Assembly (NCBI RefSeq): GCF_902859725.1
Contig: NZ_CADIJP010000015.1
Coordinates: 62,001 to 126,000 of the forward strand
Length of the DNA: 64,000 nt
Reading direction: 5' to 3'
Source: Achromobacter mucicolens
Lineage (GTDB): Bacteria > Pseudomonadota > Gammaproteobacteria > Burkholderiales > Burkholderiaceae_B
The translations under genes and the position numbers were made by a program. Shown in pieces: positions 1-8,644 of this stretch (positions within the stretch are counted from its first letter, which is position 1; every line of letters begins with the position of its first letter). The notes beneath the pieces were generated by a model. The model made no database searches, was not told the origin of the DNA, and was given only the letters and a program-made list of their open reading frames with translations.

Positions 1-958
1 CGTCATACGTTTCAGCGACGCCAATGCGAAATTCCTCGACATCCACGGGCCGGACATCCTGGCCGTCGGCGGCCACGACCGTCATCGTCAGGCCCGGTAT
101 CCGGACGTCGAAGTACGTCATGGCCGAGCCGTTGATGAACCGCAGCCGCACCCGCTCGCCCGGCTTGAAAAGGCCCGTCCAGTTGGCAGCGGGCGTGGCG
201 CCGTTGGTGAGGTAGGTGTAGGTTGCGCCGGACACGTCGGCCAGATCCGTCGGATTCATGCGCATGCGTTCCCACATCAGCCGATCCGCAAGCGCCGCGC
301 GCCATCCGTTGTCCCCGGCGTTGTCCGCCAGGCTTTGCATGCTGGGCTGGATGCGGTTGTAGTAATCCGGCATCACCTTCAGCTTGTCGAACACGCGCAT
401 CGGGTCTTCGTCCGTCCAGTCCGACAGCAGCACCGTGTAGTCGCGGTCGGAGGCGATGGGATCGCGGTGGCGCGGGTCGATGACGATGGCGCCATACAAG
501 CCCGTCTGTTCCTGGAATCCCGAGTGGCTGTGATACCAGTAGGTGCCGCTTTGGCGAACGTCGAAGCGGTACGTGAACGTTTGGCCGGGGTCGATGCCGG
601 CAAAGCTCAGGCCGGGCACGCCATCCATGCCGGTGGGCAGCAGGATGCCGTGCCAATGGATGGAGGTCTGCTCGCGCAACCGGTTGGTGACGTGCAGCGT
701 CACCGTATCGCCCTCGCGCCAGCGCAGCAGCGGCGCGGGCAGGCGGCCGTTGACCGTGGTGGCCACGCGCGCGGCGCCCGTGAAGTTCACGGGCGTCTCG
801 CCGATCTCCAGGTGAAACTCGGTGCCGCGCAGTTCGGCGGCCGCGGCTGCGCCGGACTGGGCCGATGCATGGCGCCAGCCGCCCAGGGCGGCCAGCGCGC
901 CGCCGGCGGCCAGGCCCTGCACGAAGCGGCGGCGGGTCGTGAGCGTGTGCGCCGTCAT
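1..958 (-). CDS. copA: Copper-resistance multicopper oxidase CopA/PcoA (3' end outside window)
   Basis: Periplasmic multicopper oxidase of the CopA/PcoA copper-resistance family, thought to oxidise Cu(I) and bind copper in the periplasm. About 319 N-terminal residues are visible and the frame runs off the window edge. The N-terminus has a twin-arginine signal (TRRRFVQG, residues 8-15), so export of the folded protein by Tat is expected. Two type 2/3 copper-ligand motifs are present: HWHG at about 101-104 and WYHSHS at about 141-146. The ATG lies one base after the stop of the upstream blue copper protein, so the two are probably translationally coupled. The CopRS-like two-component genes lie upstream on the same strand. 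The C-terminal copper motifs cannot be checked. Confidence 0.93.
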   Translation of the reverse strand, partial: MTAHTLTTRRRFVQGLAAGGALAALGGWRHASAQSGAAAAAELRGTEFHLEIGETPVNFTGAARVATTVNGRLPAPLLRWREGDTVTLHVTNRLREQTSIHWHGILLPTGMDGVPGLSFAGIDPGQTFTYRFDVRQSGTYWYHSHSGFQEQTGLYGAIVIDPRHRDPIASDRDYTVLLSDWTDEDPMRVFDKLKVMPDYYNRIQPSMQSLADNAGDNGWRAALADRLMWERMRMNPTDLADVSGATYTYLTNGATPAANWTGLFKPGERVRLRFINGSAMTYFDVRIPGLTMTVVAADGQDVRPVDVEEFRIGVAETYD

Positions 959-959
959 G

Positions 960-1445
960 TCACAGCACCGAGACGGCGCCCTTCATGCCGGCGCCGTAAT
1001 GGCCCGGCTCCAGGCAGCCGAAGGACACCGTGCCGGCCTTGCCGAAGCGCCAGACGATCTGGCCGCTTTTGCCGGCGTCCAGCGACACCGCGTTGGGTTC
1101 ATCGTGACGCATGCCGGGGTCCTTCATCATCATGGCGTAATGCGCTTTCAGGTCGGCGTCGGTGCCCAGCACGAGTTCGTGCCGGATCTTCCCGGAATTG
1201 CGCACGTTCAGCCGCACGGTTTCGCCGGCCTTGACGTCGATGCTGGCGGGCGTGAAGCGCATGGCGTCGGTCATGTCGACGTCAATGGTGCGCGTGACGC
1301 GGGCGGGATCGCCCGGCGCGCCGATGGGCGCGGCCGCCGCGGACGGCGCGTGGCCGCCGTGCGCATGGTCGCCTGCGGCGAACGCGGCGCCGGACATCAT
1401 CAGCGCCAAGGCGGCGGCGCAAGTGCGTAACTGGGTGCCTTTCAC
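960..1445 (-). CDS. Periplasmic blue copper protein (cupredoxin) of the copper-resistance operon
   Basis: Small type 1 copper protein of 161 residues. A signal peptide is expected to be cleaved after AFA at about residue 23, followed by a His-rich stretch (DHAHGGH) that may bind metal. The type 1 site is visible as His89, Cys144, His149 and Met154 in the cupredoxin order H...C-x4-H-x4-M. Start: GTG at 1445, because AAGGA sits five bases upstream and the next residues form a good signal peptide; upstream in-frame codons do not. It ends one base before copA. Role inferred from family and neighbours: periplasmic copper carrier or electron-transfer partner of CopA. Confidence 0.85.
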   Translation of the reverse strand: MKGTQLRTCAAALALMMSGAAFAAGDHAHGGHAPSAAAAPIGAPGDPARVTRTIDVDMTDAMRFTPASIDVKAGETVRLNVRNSGKIRHELVLGTDADLKAHYAMMMKDPGMRHDEPNAVSLDAGKSGQIVWRFGKAGTVSFGCLEPGHYGAGMKGAVSVL

Positions 1446-1518
1446 GGGAATCCTTGCAATGGGAATGGGCGTGATGACACTGTAGGAAGACCGGGGTGAC
1501 CCGATCCTGTCGCGCAGA

Positions 1519-2910
1519 TTACGTTTTTGTAATGTTCGCGGCCGGCCCCGGGTTGTTGAAGGTGATGCCGACCACGGTGCCGGCGGCGCCGGACGCCGCA
1601 TCCACGTCGCCGCCATGCATGCGGGCAATGGCGCGAACGATGGCCAGGCCCAGGCCGTGGCCTTCGCTGCGTGGCGCGCGCGTCTGGCCGGAGCGGAAAA
1701 AGCGGTCAAAGATCCGGGGCAGGTCCGCTGGCGGGATAGGCGTGCCGGGGTTGTGGACCGTGACCCGCGCCCCGCGCGCGGTGGGGGTGCACGTCAGCAC
1801 GATCTCGCCACCTGGGGGCGTCGCCTTGATGGCGTTGGAGATCAGGTTGGCCAGCGCGCGGCGCGCCAGCCCCCGGTTGGCGGCCACGGTGGCGTCGCCC
1901 ACGCAGCGCAGGCGCACGGCGTGTTCTTCCAGCGTGGCCTCGTAATATTCGGCGACGCGCCGGGCTTCGGCGGCCAGTGACATGGGCGCCAGGTCCGCGG
2001 CGCGCTCGCCGCGGTCGGCGCGCGCCAGGAACAGCATGTCGTTGACCAGCGTCTTCAGGTCTTCCAGTTCTTCCAGGTTGGATTCCAGCGCGTCTCGCAG
2101 CTCGGCCGCATCGCGCGGCGACGACAGCATGACCTGCGTGCCGTTGATGAGGGTCGCCAGCGGCGTGCGCAGTTCGTGCGCCACATCGGCGTTAAAGCCC
2201 TCCATCTGCTGGTAGGCGGCCTGCAGCCGGTCCAGTGTGCGGTTGAAGGACCGCACCAGTTCATGCAGTTCGCGGTCGGTGTCTTGCAGCGGCAGGCGGC
2301 GCGCCAGGTTGTCGGGCTGGATGGCCGCGGCCTGCCCGGACAGCCGCCGCGCGGGCGCCATGCTGCGCCGCACGGCCCACGCGGCCAGGACGACCGTCGC
2401 GCCCACCCACAACGCGCAGATCAGCGCCAGCGCCGTGCCGTAGGCATAGAGGAATTGCGCGCTGGTGCGCGTGCTGACCGCCACGGTCAGCTGCGCGCCG
2501 GGCAGGATGCGATCGTTCATGGCAACGCGCAGGCCGCGCATGCGCCCGCCATCCGGCGTCTGCAAGAGGACCTGCCGGCCATCCGTGGTTTCCAGCGTTT
2601 CGGGCGCGGCGCCGCCATAGACGGCCTGGCCCTGCGCGTCCACGATCCAGATGCCCAGCTGCCCCTGGCCCGCGCGCATCTCGTCGAAGGTGGCCGCCAG
2701 ATCGTGCAGGCCGCTCGCGCTGTTCTGCATGTCGATCAAGTGGTCGATGAGCTCGAGCTTGCCGCTGACCTCGGTGATCTCCTGGCGCTCGACTTCGCGC
2801 TTGAGCGCCCAGAAAAGGGTGGCGCCCGCCACGCTGGAAACAAATAGCGCGATGGCGCCCAGCAGCAGCGTCAGCCGCGCCTGCATGGAGCGCACGCGGG
2901 GGCGGCTCAT
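1519..2910 (-). CDS. copS: Heavy-metal sensor histidine kinase, CopS/CusS type
   Basis: Inner-membrane histidine kinase of 463 residues. TM helices lie at about 12-34 and 155-180 and enclose a periplasmic sensor domain of roughly 120 residues. A HAMP segment follows, then the H-box with phospho-acceptor His245 (DVAHELRTP), an N-box ([10 protein letters not shown], Asn359) and a G-box (GHGLGLAIV, about 424). This is the arrangement of CopS/CusS/CzcS metal sensors. Its ATG overlaps the stop of the response-regulator gene by four bases (ATGA). Copper as the signal is inferred from the blue copper protein and copA downstream. Confidence 0.88.
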   Translation of the reverse strand: MSRPRVRSMQARLTLLLGAIALFVSSVAGATLFWALKREVERQEITEVSGKLELIDHLIDMQNSASGLHDLAATFDEMRAGQGQLGIWIVDAQGQAVYGGAAPETLETTDGRQVLLQTPDGGRMRGLRVAMNDRILPGAQLTVAVSTRTSAQFLYAYGTALALICALWVGATVVLAAWAVRRSMAPARRLSGQAAAIQPDNLARRLPLQDTDRELHELVRSFNRTLDRLQAAYQQMEGFNADVAHELRTPLATLINGTQVMLSSPRDAAELRDALESNLEELEDLKTLVNDMLFLARADRGERAADLAPMSLAAEARRVAEYYEATLEEHAVRLRCVGDATVAANRGLARRALANLISNAIKATPPGGEIVLTCTPTARGARVTVHNPGTPIPPADLPRIFDRFFRSGQTRAPRSEGHGLGLAIVRAIARMHGGDVDAASGAAGTVVGITFNNPGPAANITKT

Positions 2911-3626
2911 CCGGTGTGGCCGTCAGCAGGGCGGCCCCCCGCCGGGCGGTCCCCCGCGGGACGCGATTCCAGCACGTATCCCATGCCGCGCACGGTATGC
3001 AGCAGTTTCGTGGCGTAGGGATCGTCCAGCTTGCCGCGCAGGCGCCGCACCGCGACGTCGATGACGTTGGTGTCGCTGTCGAAGTTCATGTCCCAGACCT
3101 GTTCGGCCAGGGTGGTGCGCGACAGCACCTGCCCCTGGCGGCGCAACAGAAGCGCCAGCAGGCTGAATTCCTTGGCGGTCAGGTCCAGCCGCTGGCCGCC
3201 GCGCTGGGCGCGCCTGCGCGCCAGATCCAGCTCCAGGTCCGCCAGCCGCAGTAGCGTGGGCTCCTGCGAGCGGCCGCGGCGCAGCAGCGCATGCACCCGC
3301 GCCAGGAGTTCCGAGAACGCGAAGGGTTTGACCAGGTAGTCGTCGGCGCCGCCCTCAAGGCCGCGGACCCGGTCTTCCACCGCGTCGCGGGCCGTCAGCA
3401 TCAGGATGGGGGTGTCCTTGTGCGCGCGCACCGAGGCCAGGATCTCGAAGCCGTCCACGCCGGGCAGCATCACGTCCAGCACGATGAGGTCGTATGCGCC
3501 TTCGAGCGCGAGGTGGCGGCCGTCCACGCCGTCGCGCGCCACGTCCACGACGTGGCTTTGCTCCGACAGTCCCTTCTTCAGGTAGTCGGCCAGTTTGGGT
3601 TCGTCTTCGATGACCAGGATGCGCAT
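2907..3626 (-). CDS. copR: OmpR-family response regulator, CopR/CusR type
   Basis: Winged-helix response regulator of 239 residues. The receiver domain has the acidic pair E8-D9, phospho-acceptor Asp51 ([10 protein letters not shown]) and the Lys of LVKPF. A C-terminal OmpR/PhoB DNA-binding domain follows ([20 protein letters not shown]). Start: ATG at 3626; a TTG two codons upstream is less likely. It overlaps the kinase gene by four bases and is the first gene of the copR-copS-cupredoxin-copA run. It likely activates the copper genes when phosphorylated. It is distinct from PhoB, encoded about 1.4 kb upstream. Confidence 0.88.
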   Translation of the reverse strand: MRILVIEDEPKLADYLKKGLSEQSHVVDVARDGVDGRHLALEGAYDLIVLDVMLPGVDGFEILASVRAHKDTPILMLTARDAVEDRVRGLEGGADDYLVKPFAFSELLARVHALLRRGRSQEPTLLRLADLELDLARRRAQRGGQRLDLTAKEFSLLALLLRRQGQVLSRTTLAEQVWDMNFDSDTNVIDVAVRRLRGKLDDPYATKLLHTVRGMGYVLESRPAGDRPAGGRPADGHTG

Positions 3627-3678
3627 GGCCAAAAATTTACCACCCGCGCGCCGCCGTCAGGCGGGCAGGCGGGCGGAA

Positions 3679-4995
3679 TCACGCCGTTTCGGCGATGGCG
3701 ATGCGGTCGGCGGGAAAGCGCAGCGAGAAGACGCTGCCCTTGCCGGGTTCGCTGGTGATCAGCAGTTCGGCGTCGTGCCGCATGGCGATGTGCTTGGTGA
3801 TCGCCAGCCCCAGGCCGGTGCCGCCGACGGCGCGCGAGCGGCCCCGGTCCACGCGGTAAAAGCGTTCGGTCAGGCGCGGCAGGTGGCGCGCCGGAATGCC
3901 GATGCCGGTGTCCTTTACGCTGTAGCATGCGCCGCCTTCGGGGTCGCGCTCCCAGCGGACGGTGATGGTGCCGCCGTCCGGCGTGTAGCGCACGGCGTTG
4001 GTCAGCAGGTTGGAAAGCGCCGAGGTCAGTTCGTTTTCAGCGCCCAGCACGTCCAGGGTTTCATCGATGTGCCAGACCAGCTGGTGCCGGCCGCCTGACA
4101 AGGCCTCGATCTGCTGGCGCGCCTTTTGCAGCAGCGCGCCCATGTTGACGGCGCGCGGATCGCTGCCCGGCGACGATTCCAATGTGGACAGCGTCAGCAG
4201 GTCTTCCACGATGGCCTGCATGCGGTGGGCCTGCTCGTACATCATGTCGATGTATTGTTCACGCTGCTCTTTGGGCAGCGCCTCGTCGGGCATGTCGCGC
4301 AGCGTTTCCAGAAAACCCGCCAGCACCGTCAGCGGCGTGCGCAATTCGTGCGACACGTTGGCGACGAAGTCGCGGCGCGTGGTTTCCAGGCGTTCGATCT
4401 GGGTGACGTCGCGGGTGATGAGCAGGCGCTGATTGCTGGCATAGGCCGTGAGCTGCATCATCATCAGCCGTTCCTGGCCTTGCTGACCCAGCCGGACCAG
4501 AATGGGCTCGGGCCAGGACGGACGATGCGCGTATTCCACGAATTCCGGGGCCCGCAGCAGGTTCAGCAGGTTGTGGCCGCGGTCGGCCGGCAGGCGCAGG
4601 CCCAGATGCTGGCGCGCCATCCGGTTGCACCAGTCGATCTGGAAATCCTCGTTCAGCGTGACGGCGCCGTCGGGCAGGGCCTGGGCAGCCGCCAGCATCC
4701 CTTGCATGGTGTCGCGGGTTTCAGCCAGCTCGCGCGCGCGGGCGCGGGTGTAACGATAGAGCGGGGCAAGAATGTCGTCCCAGGGGCCCACGGAGGCCGG
4801 CGGGGCGGAATCCGGGTGATTGGCCCATTTGGACACCAGCGACAGGCGCCAGCTGCGCCAGAGCAGCATGGCGGTCAGCGACACCGAAAACACGATCCAG
4901 CCCGCGGGGTCTCCAATGAGCCATTGCGCCAACAAGGCAAATGCCGCCCACAGGACGACCAGAATAAGGGTGCGCAGCCAGATCATCGTGCGCAC
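3679..4995 (-). CDS. phoR: Phosphate-regulon sensor histidine kinase PhoR
   Basis: Sensor kinase of about 438 residues from GTG at 4995; an ATG three codons later is an alternative start. Two closely spaced TM helices at about 6-27 and 31-46 with almost no periplasmic loop are typical of PhoR, which senses through the Pst transporter/PhoU. A PAS-like domain (about 100-200) is followed by the H-box with His216 (VANVSHELRT), an N-box (SNLLTNAVRYTP) and a G-box (GTGLGLAI). It follows phoB by three bases. No pst genes are in the window. Confidence 0.9.
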   Translation of the reverse strand: MRTMIWLRTLILVVLWAAFALLAQWLIGDPAGWIVFSVSLTAMLLWRSWRLSLVSKWANHPDSAPPASVGPWDDILAPLYRYTRARARELAETRDTMQGMLAAAQALPDGAVTLNEDFQIDWCNRMARQHLGLRLPADRGHNLLNLLRAPEFVEYAHRPSWPEPILVRLGQQGQERLMMMQLTAYASNQRLLITRDVTQIERLETTRRDFVANVSHELRTPLTVLAGFLETLRDMPDEALPKEQREQYIDMMYEQAHRMQAIVEDLLTLSTLESSPGSDPRAVNMGALLQKARQQIEALSGGRHQLVWHIDETLDVLGAENELTSALSNLLTNAVRYTPDGGTITVRWERDPEGGACYSVKDTGIGIPARHLPRLTERFYRVDRGRSRAVGGTGLGLAITKHIAMRHDAELLITSEPGKGSVFSLRFPADRIAIAETA

Positions 4996-4998
4996 GTT

Positions 4999-5697
4999 TT
5001 ACCGCGTCGGGAGCTGTGCCGTAAACCGATAGCCGCTGCCGCGGACCGTTTCGACGTGCGCGTCATGGCCGCTGGGTTCCAGGGCCTTGCGCAGGCGGCG
5101 GATGTGCACGTCGACCGTGCGCTCTTCGACAAAGACGTGGTCGCCCCACACCTGGTCCAGGAGCTGCGAACGGGAGAACACGCGCTCGGGGTGCGTCATG
5201 AAGAAGTGGAGCAGGCGGAATTCGGTGGGGCCGATCTGCAGGGACTGGCTGTTGCCCGACAGGCGATGCGTCACCGGATCCAGCTTCAGGCCGCCGACGT
5301 CGATGACGTCGTCCGTGAGCTGGGGGGCGCGGCGGCGCAGCACGGCCTTGATGCGGGCCATCAGCTCCTTCGGCGAGAAGGGCTTGGTGATGTAGTCGTC
5401 AGCGCCGGCTTCCAGGCCGTCGACCTTGTCCTGCTCGGAGCCCTTGGCGGTCAGCATGATGACCGGGACGGCGCGGGTGCGCTCGTCGTTGCGCAGCTTG
5501 CGCGCCATGGCCAGGCCAGAGGTGCCGGGCAGCATCCAGTCCAGCAGGATCAGGTCGGGAAGCTCGGCACGGATCAGCGTCTGGGCCTGGTCGGCGTCGA
5601 AGGCGCGCAGCACCTTGTGGCCGGCGAAGGACAGGTTGACGGCGATCAATTCCTGGATGGCGGGTTCGTCTTCGACGACGAGGATGGTGCTGGACAT
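4999..5697 (-). CDS. phoB: Phosphate-regulon response regulator PhoB
   Basis: OmpR-family regulator of 232 residues. The receiver domain has E9-D10, phospho-acceptor Asp53 (LILLDWMLPG) and KPFSPKELM. The C-terminal winged helix (VFVEERTVDVHIRRLRKAL) closely resembles E. coli PhoB. When phosphorylated by PhoR under phosphate limitation, PhoB binds Pho boxes, direct repeats of CTGTCAT at 11-bp period. It is divergent from ubiE. No clear Pho box was seen in the 5698-5858 gap, which does contain an ATTGCG/CGCAAT inverted repeat (5739-5744 and 5755-5760). A good Pho box lies at 10222-10250. Confidence 0.93.
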   Translation of the reverse strand: MSSTILVVEDEPAIQELIAVNLSFAGHKVLRAFDADQAQTLIRAELPDLILLDWMLPGTSGLAMARKLRNDERTRAVPVIMLTAKGSEQDKVDGLEAGADDYITKPFSPKELMARIKAVLRRRAPQLTDDVIDVGGLKLDPVTHRLSGNSQSLQIGPTEFRLLHFFMTHPERVFSRSQLLDQVWGDHVFVEERTVDVHIRRLRKALEPSGHDAHVETVRGSGYRFTAQLPTR

Positions 5698-5858
5698 ATC
5701 GAATTGGGCACACTTCGGAGCGCCGGCGCGGCGCGAACATTGCGATAGTATGGCCGCAATATTTCAGGTATGTGACCGCGGCGCGCCATCTGGCGGGCTC
5801 GCCCGCCGCAGGCGCGCGCCCGATAGGCTACCATTGAACGATATATCGGGAATACACC

Positions 5859-6635
5859 ATGCAAAACCCCTCCGAATCGCAACAATCCGCCGGCGCCGGC
5901 TCGACCTCCACGCACTTCGGCTTCCAATCGGTCCCCGAAAGCGAAAAGGCCCGCAAGGTTGCCGAAGTGTTCCATTCGGTCGCCCAGCGCTACGACGTCA
6001 TGAACGATTTCATGTCGGCGGGCCTGCACCGCGTCTGGAAGGCGTTCACGATCGGCCGCGCGGCCATCCGCCCCGGCATGAAGGTGCTGGACATTGCCGG
6101 CGGCACGGGCGACCTGGCGCGGGCTTTCGCCAAGCGCGCCGGCCCCACGGGCGAGGTCTGGCTGACCGACATCAATGATTCCATGCTGCGCGTGGGCCGA
6201 GACCGGCTGACCGATGCCGGCCTGCTGGTGCCCACCGCCGTGTGCGACGCCGAGCGCCTGCCGTTCCCCACCGGTTACTTCGACCGCGTCAGCGTGGCCT
6301 TCGGCCTGCGCAACATGACCCACAAGGATCGCGCGCTGGCCGAAATGACCCGTGTGCTCAAGCCGGGCGGCAAGCTGCTCGTCCTGGAGTTCTCGCGCAT
6401 CGCCAAGCCTCTGTCCCCGGCATACGACTGGTATTCCTTCAACGTGCTGCCGTGGCTGGGCAAGAAGATCGCCAAGGACGAGGCCAGCTATCGTTACCTG
6501 GCCGAATCCATCCGCATGCACCCGGACCAGGAAACCCTGGCCGACATGCTGCGCACCGCCGGCCTGGAGCGGGTGCAGTACTTCAACCTGACGGCCGGCA
6601 TCGCCGCGTTGCACGAAGGCGTGCGCCTGGGCTGA
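5859..6635 (+). CDS. ubiE: Ubiquinone/menaquinone C-methyltransferase UbiE
   Basis: SAM-dependent C-methyltransferase of 258 residues for ubiquinone (and menaquinone where present) biosynthesis. Motif I is [12 protein letters not shown] at about 76-87. The UbiE signatures [14 protein letters not shown] at about 46-59 and [15 protein letters not shown] are present. Start: ATG preceded by GGGAATACACC. It opens a plus-strand group with the Tim44-like gene, ubiJ and ubiB, matching the E. coli ubiE-ubiJ-ubiB order apart from the inserted Tim44-like gene. Confidence 0.96.
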   Translation: MQNPSESQQSAGAGSTSTHFGFQSVPESEKARKVAEVFHSVAQRYDVMNDFMSAGLHRVWKAFTIGRAAIRPGMKVLDIAGGTGDLARAFAKRAGPTGEVWLTDINDSMLRVGRDRLTDAGLLVPTAVCDAERLPFPTGYFDRVSVAFGLRNMTHKDRALAEMTRVLKPGGKLLVLEFSRIAKPLSPAYDWYSFNVLPWLGKKIAKDEASYRYLAESIRMHPDQETLADMLRTAGLERVQYFNLTAGIAALHEGVRLG

Positions 6636-6743
6636 CACCCGGCGTCCAAGGCGGATTCCGCCACCCCGCAGGGAACTTGTGGGGCGGCAGCTTGTCCGTT
6701 ATTCTTACGCCATTCAGATTACTGTAAGAAAAGTCGCGCAGAT

Positions 6744-6764
6744 GGCCCCGCGCATTGCGGGGCC
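6744..6764 (+). terminator. GC-rich hairpin after ubiE, possible weak terminator
   Basis: Perfect 8-bp stem GGCCCCGC/GCGGGGCC with a 5-nt loop in the gap between ubiE and the Tim44-like gene. No T-run follows, so it may be only an attenuator or mRNA structure. A second inverted repeat, TTCTTAC (6702-6708)/GTAAGAA (6724-6730), lies just upstream. Confidence 0.35.
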
Positions 6765-6812
6765 CTCCCGTTGCTCGGGGCAGCGGGGGCGCGAGTACGA
6801 GGGAGCAAACTC

Positions 6813-7823
6813 ATGTCTAAATTCAGTCTTTCGCGCTTTGTCGCCGCGGCGCTCATCGCCGTTTCGGGCGCGGCCCTGGTGACGGCGTCGTTTGACGCCG
6901 AAGCTCGCCGCGCGGGCGGCGGCTCCAGTGTCGGCCGTCAGTCCTCCAACGTCACGACGCAGCGCCAGGCCACCACGCCGCCGGCTGCCGCCAACAACAC
7001 CGCGGGCGCCACCGCCGCACCGGCAGCCGCCGGCGCTGCCACGGCCGGCGCGGCAGGCGCCGCCGCCAAGAGCGGCGCCTCGCGTTGGCTGGGTCCCATC
7101 GCCGGCATCGCCGCCGGCCTTGGTATCGCGGCGCTGCTCTCCAGCATGGGCCTGTCCGGCGCATTCCTGGAGTTCCTGTCGTCCGCGCTGCTGATCGCCG
7201 CCGTGGTCTTCGCCGTCATGTTCATCATCCGCCGCCTGCGCGGCGCCGGTCCGCGTACTGCCACGCAGGGTGCGTTCGGCGGGGCCAACAACGCCTCGGG
7301 CCAGCAACAGCAGCCCATGTGGCGTGAATCGCTGAAGCCGGGCGCCGCCGCGCCTGCCGCCGCTGCCGCTCCGGTGGCAGCCGCGCCGGTCGAGCCGCCG
7401 GCCGTCCTGCCCAAGGCGGGCGACGACAACAACTGGTTCGTGCCGGGCGATTTCGACACGCCGAACTTCCTGAAGCAAGCCAAGGAACAGTTCGTTCGCA
7501 TCCAGGCGGTCTGGGACAGCGGCAGCACCGACGGTCTGCGCGAATTCCTGACCGATGACCTGATCACCGAGCTCAAGCCCCAGCTGGCGGAGCGCGGCGC
7601 GGCGCCCAACAAGACCGAAGTGGTCCTGCTGAACGCCGAAATGCTGGGCATCGAGACCGTCTCCGACGGCCACCTGGCCAGCGTGCGCTTCTCGGGCATG
7701 CTGCGCGAGGCGCCGGGCGCCGAAGCTTTCCGCTTCGAGGAAGTCTGGAACCTGTTCAAGCCGGCCAATGGCGGCTGGTTGCTAGCCGGCATCCAGCAGA
7801 TCCCGGTGGAACACGCCAGCTAA
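6813..7823 (+). CDS. Tim44-like domain inner-membrane protein
   Basis: Protein of 336 residues with a bacterial Tim44-like (Tim44/MRP-L45 fold) domain at its C-terminus, about residues 205-335. The N-terminus has a signal or anchor segment, then an Ala/Thr/Pro/Gln-rich low-complexity linker. Two hydrophobic segments follow, GPIAGIAAGLGIAALLSS and FLSSALLIAAVVFAVMFII, at about 93-140. Start: ATG at 6813 with GAGGGAGC eight bases upstream. In mitochondria the family tethers Hsp70 at the TIM23 channel; its bacterial role is not settled. The position inside the ubi cluster may hint at a link to membrane-bound Ubi proteins, but that is inference. Confidence 0.85.
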   Translation: MSKFSLSRFVAAALIAVSGAALVTASFDAEARRAGGGSSVGRQSSNVTTQRQATTPPAAANNTAGATAAPAAAGAATAGAAGAAAKSGASRWLGPIAGIAAGLGIAALLSSMGLSGAFLEFLSSALLIAAVVFAVMFIIRRLRGAGPRTATQGAFGGANNASGQQQQPMWRESLKPGAAAPAAAAAPVAAAPVEPPAVLPKAGDDNNWFVPGDFDTPNFLKQAKEQFVRIQAVWDSGSTDGLREFLTDDLITELKPQLAERGAAPNKTEVVLLNAEMLGIETVSDGHLASVRFSGMLREAPGAEAFRFEEVWNLFKPANGGWLLAGIQQIPVEHAS

Positions 7824-7880
7824 GCCTGGCGGTCCGGCTCGACCGGCCATCTGCCGCGGGCGCCGTAAGGCGTCCGCCTG

Positions 7881-7906
7881 AACCGGCCCCCAAAGGGCCG
7901 GTTTTT
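7881..7906 (+). terminator. Rho-independent terminator after the Tim44-like gene
   Basis: Stem AACCGGCCC/GGGCCGGTT with a short CCAAA loop, followed directly by a T-run. It lies 58 bases after the Tim44-like stop, so ubiJ-ubiB probably have their own promoter in 7907-8002. Confidence 0.85.
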
Positions 7907-8002
7907 CAATGTGCCTACGCAAAACAGGCTCCCATCTAACCCGTTACACTCCCGATTTACCCATCAACTTCGGCAAGCCCTCCCGGGGTCCTTGCAACCG
8001 CC

Positions 8003-8641
8003 ATGCTGCCTTTTTCGTTCCTGCCCACACCGAAGCGTCTGGCCATCAGCGCCCTCAATGCCTTGCTGCGGCGCGAGGACTGGGCGCGCGAACGCCTGGC
8101 TCGGCATGCCGGCAAGACCGTCCGGTTTGCCATGGGCGGCTTCACGCTGGGCCTGTCCATCGATAGCGAAGGGCTGGCCGATCAGGCTGATCCGGCCGTG
8201 GTGCCCGACGTGACGCTGACGGTGTCGCCCGAGAAGCTGCCGCTGCCGCGCCTGGGCGCCGGGCAGGAAAAGCCGGATTTTGCCGAGGCCACGCACATTT
8301 CAGGCGACGCGGCGCTGGCCCAGGTGGTTGCCGACTTGTCCAAGCAGTTGCGCTGGGATCCGGAGGATGCGTTGGCCCGCGTGGTGGGCGACATCGCCGC
8401 GCTGCGCATCGTGGGCGGCGCGCGTGCGGTGTCGGATGGCGCGCGCACGGCGGGCAAGCGCCTGGCCGAAAACGTGTCCGAATACCTGTCCGAGGAAAGC
8501 GGTGTGCTGGCGGGCCGTCCGGCCCTTGAGCAATGGCGCCTGGACCTGGCCGACCTGAACACCCGCGCCGACGCGCTGGCGCGTTCCGCGGCTGCGCTGC
8601 AAACCCGCCTGGCCACGGCCGGCGCAAAGCGGGGCGCCTGA
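8003..8641 (+). CDS. ubiJ: Ubiquinone biosynthesis accessory factor UbiJ (SCP2-like)
   Basis: Protein of 212 residues with an N-terminal SCP2-like lipid-binding domain (about 25-120) and a C-terminal helical part with possible coiled coil (LNTRADALARSAAALQTRL). Length and position immediately before ubiB fit UbiJ, the soluble factor that with UbiK helps the Ubi complex handle hydrophobic quinone intermediates. It ends three bases before the ubiB ATG, so the two are co-transcribed. Similarity at the level of individual residues is low in this family; the call relies on fold-like features and context. Confidence 0.85.
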   Translation: MLPFSFLPTPKRLAISALNALLRREDWARERLARHAGKTVRFAMGGFTLGLSIDSEGLADQADPAVVPDVTLTVSPEKLPLPRLGAGQEKPDFAEATHISGDAALAQVVADLSKQLRWDPEDALARVVGDIAALRIVGGARAVSDGARTAGKRLAENVSEYLSEESGVLAGRPALEQWRLDLADLNTRADALARSAAALQTRLATAGAKRGA

Positions 8642-8644
8642 TCC

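Noticed and set aside
4126-5748. Plus-strand open frame across phoR and phoB, about 540 codons
   Set aside because: Spans two well-defined genes on the other strand and has low-complexity composition.
5698-5858. Pho box for phoB autoregulation
   Set aside because: No pair of CTGTCAT-like repeats at 11-bp period; only an ATTGCG/CGCAAT inverted repeat.
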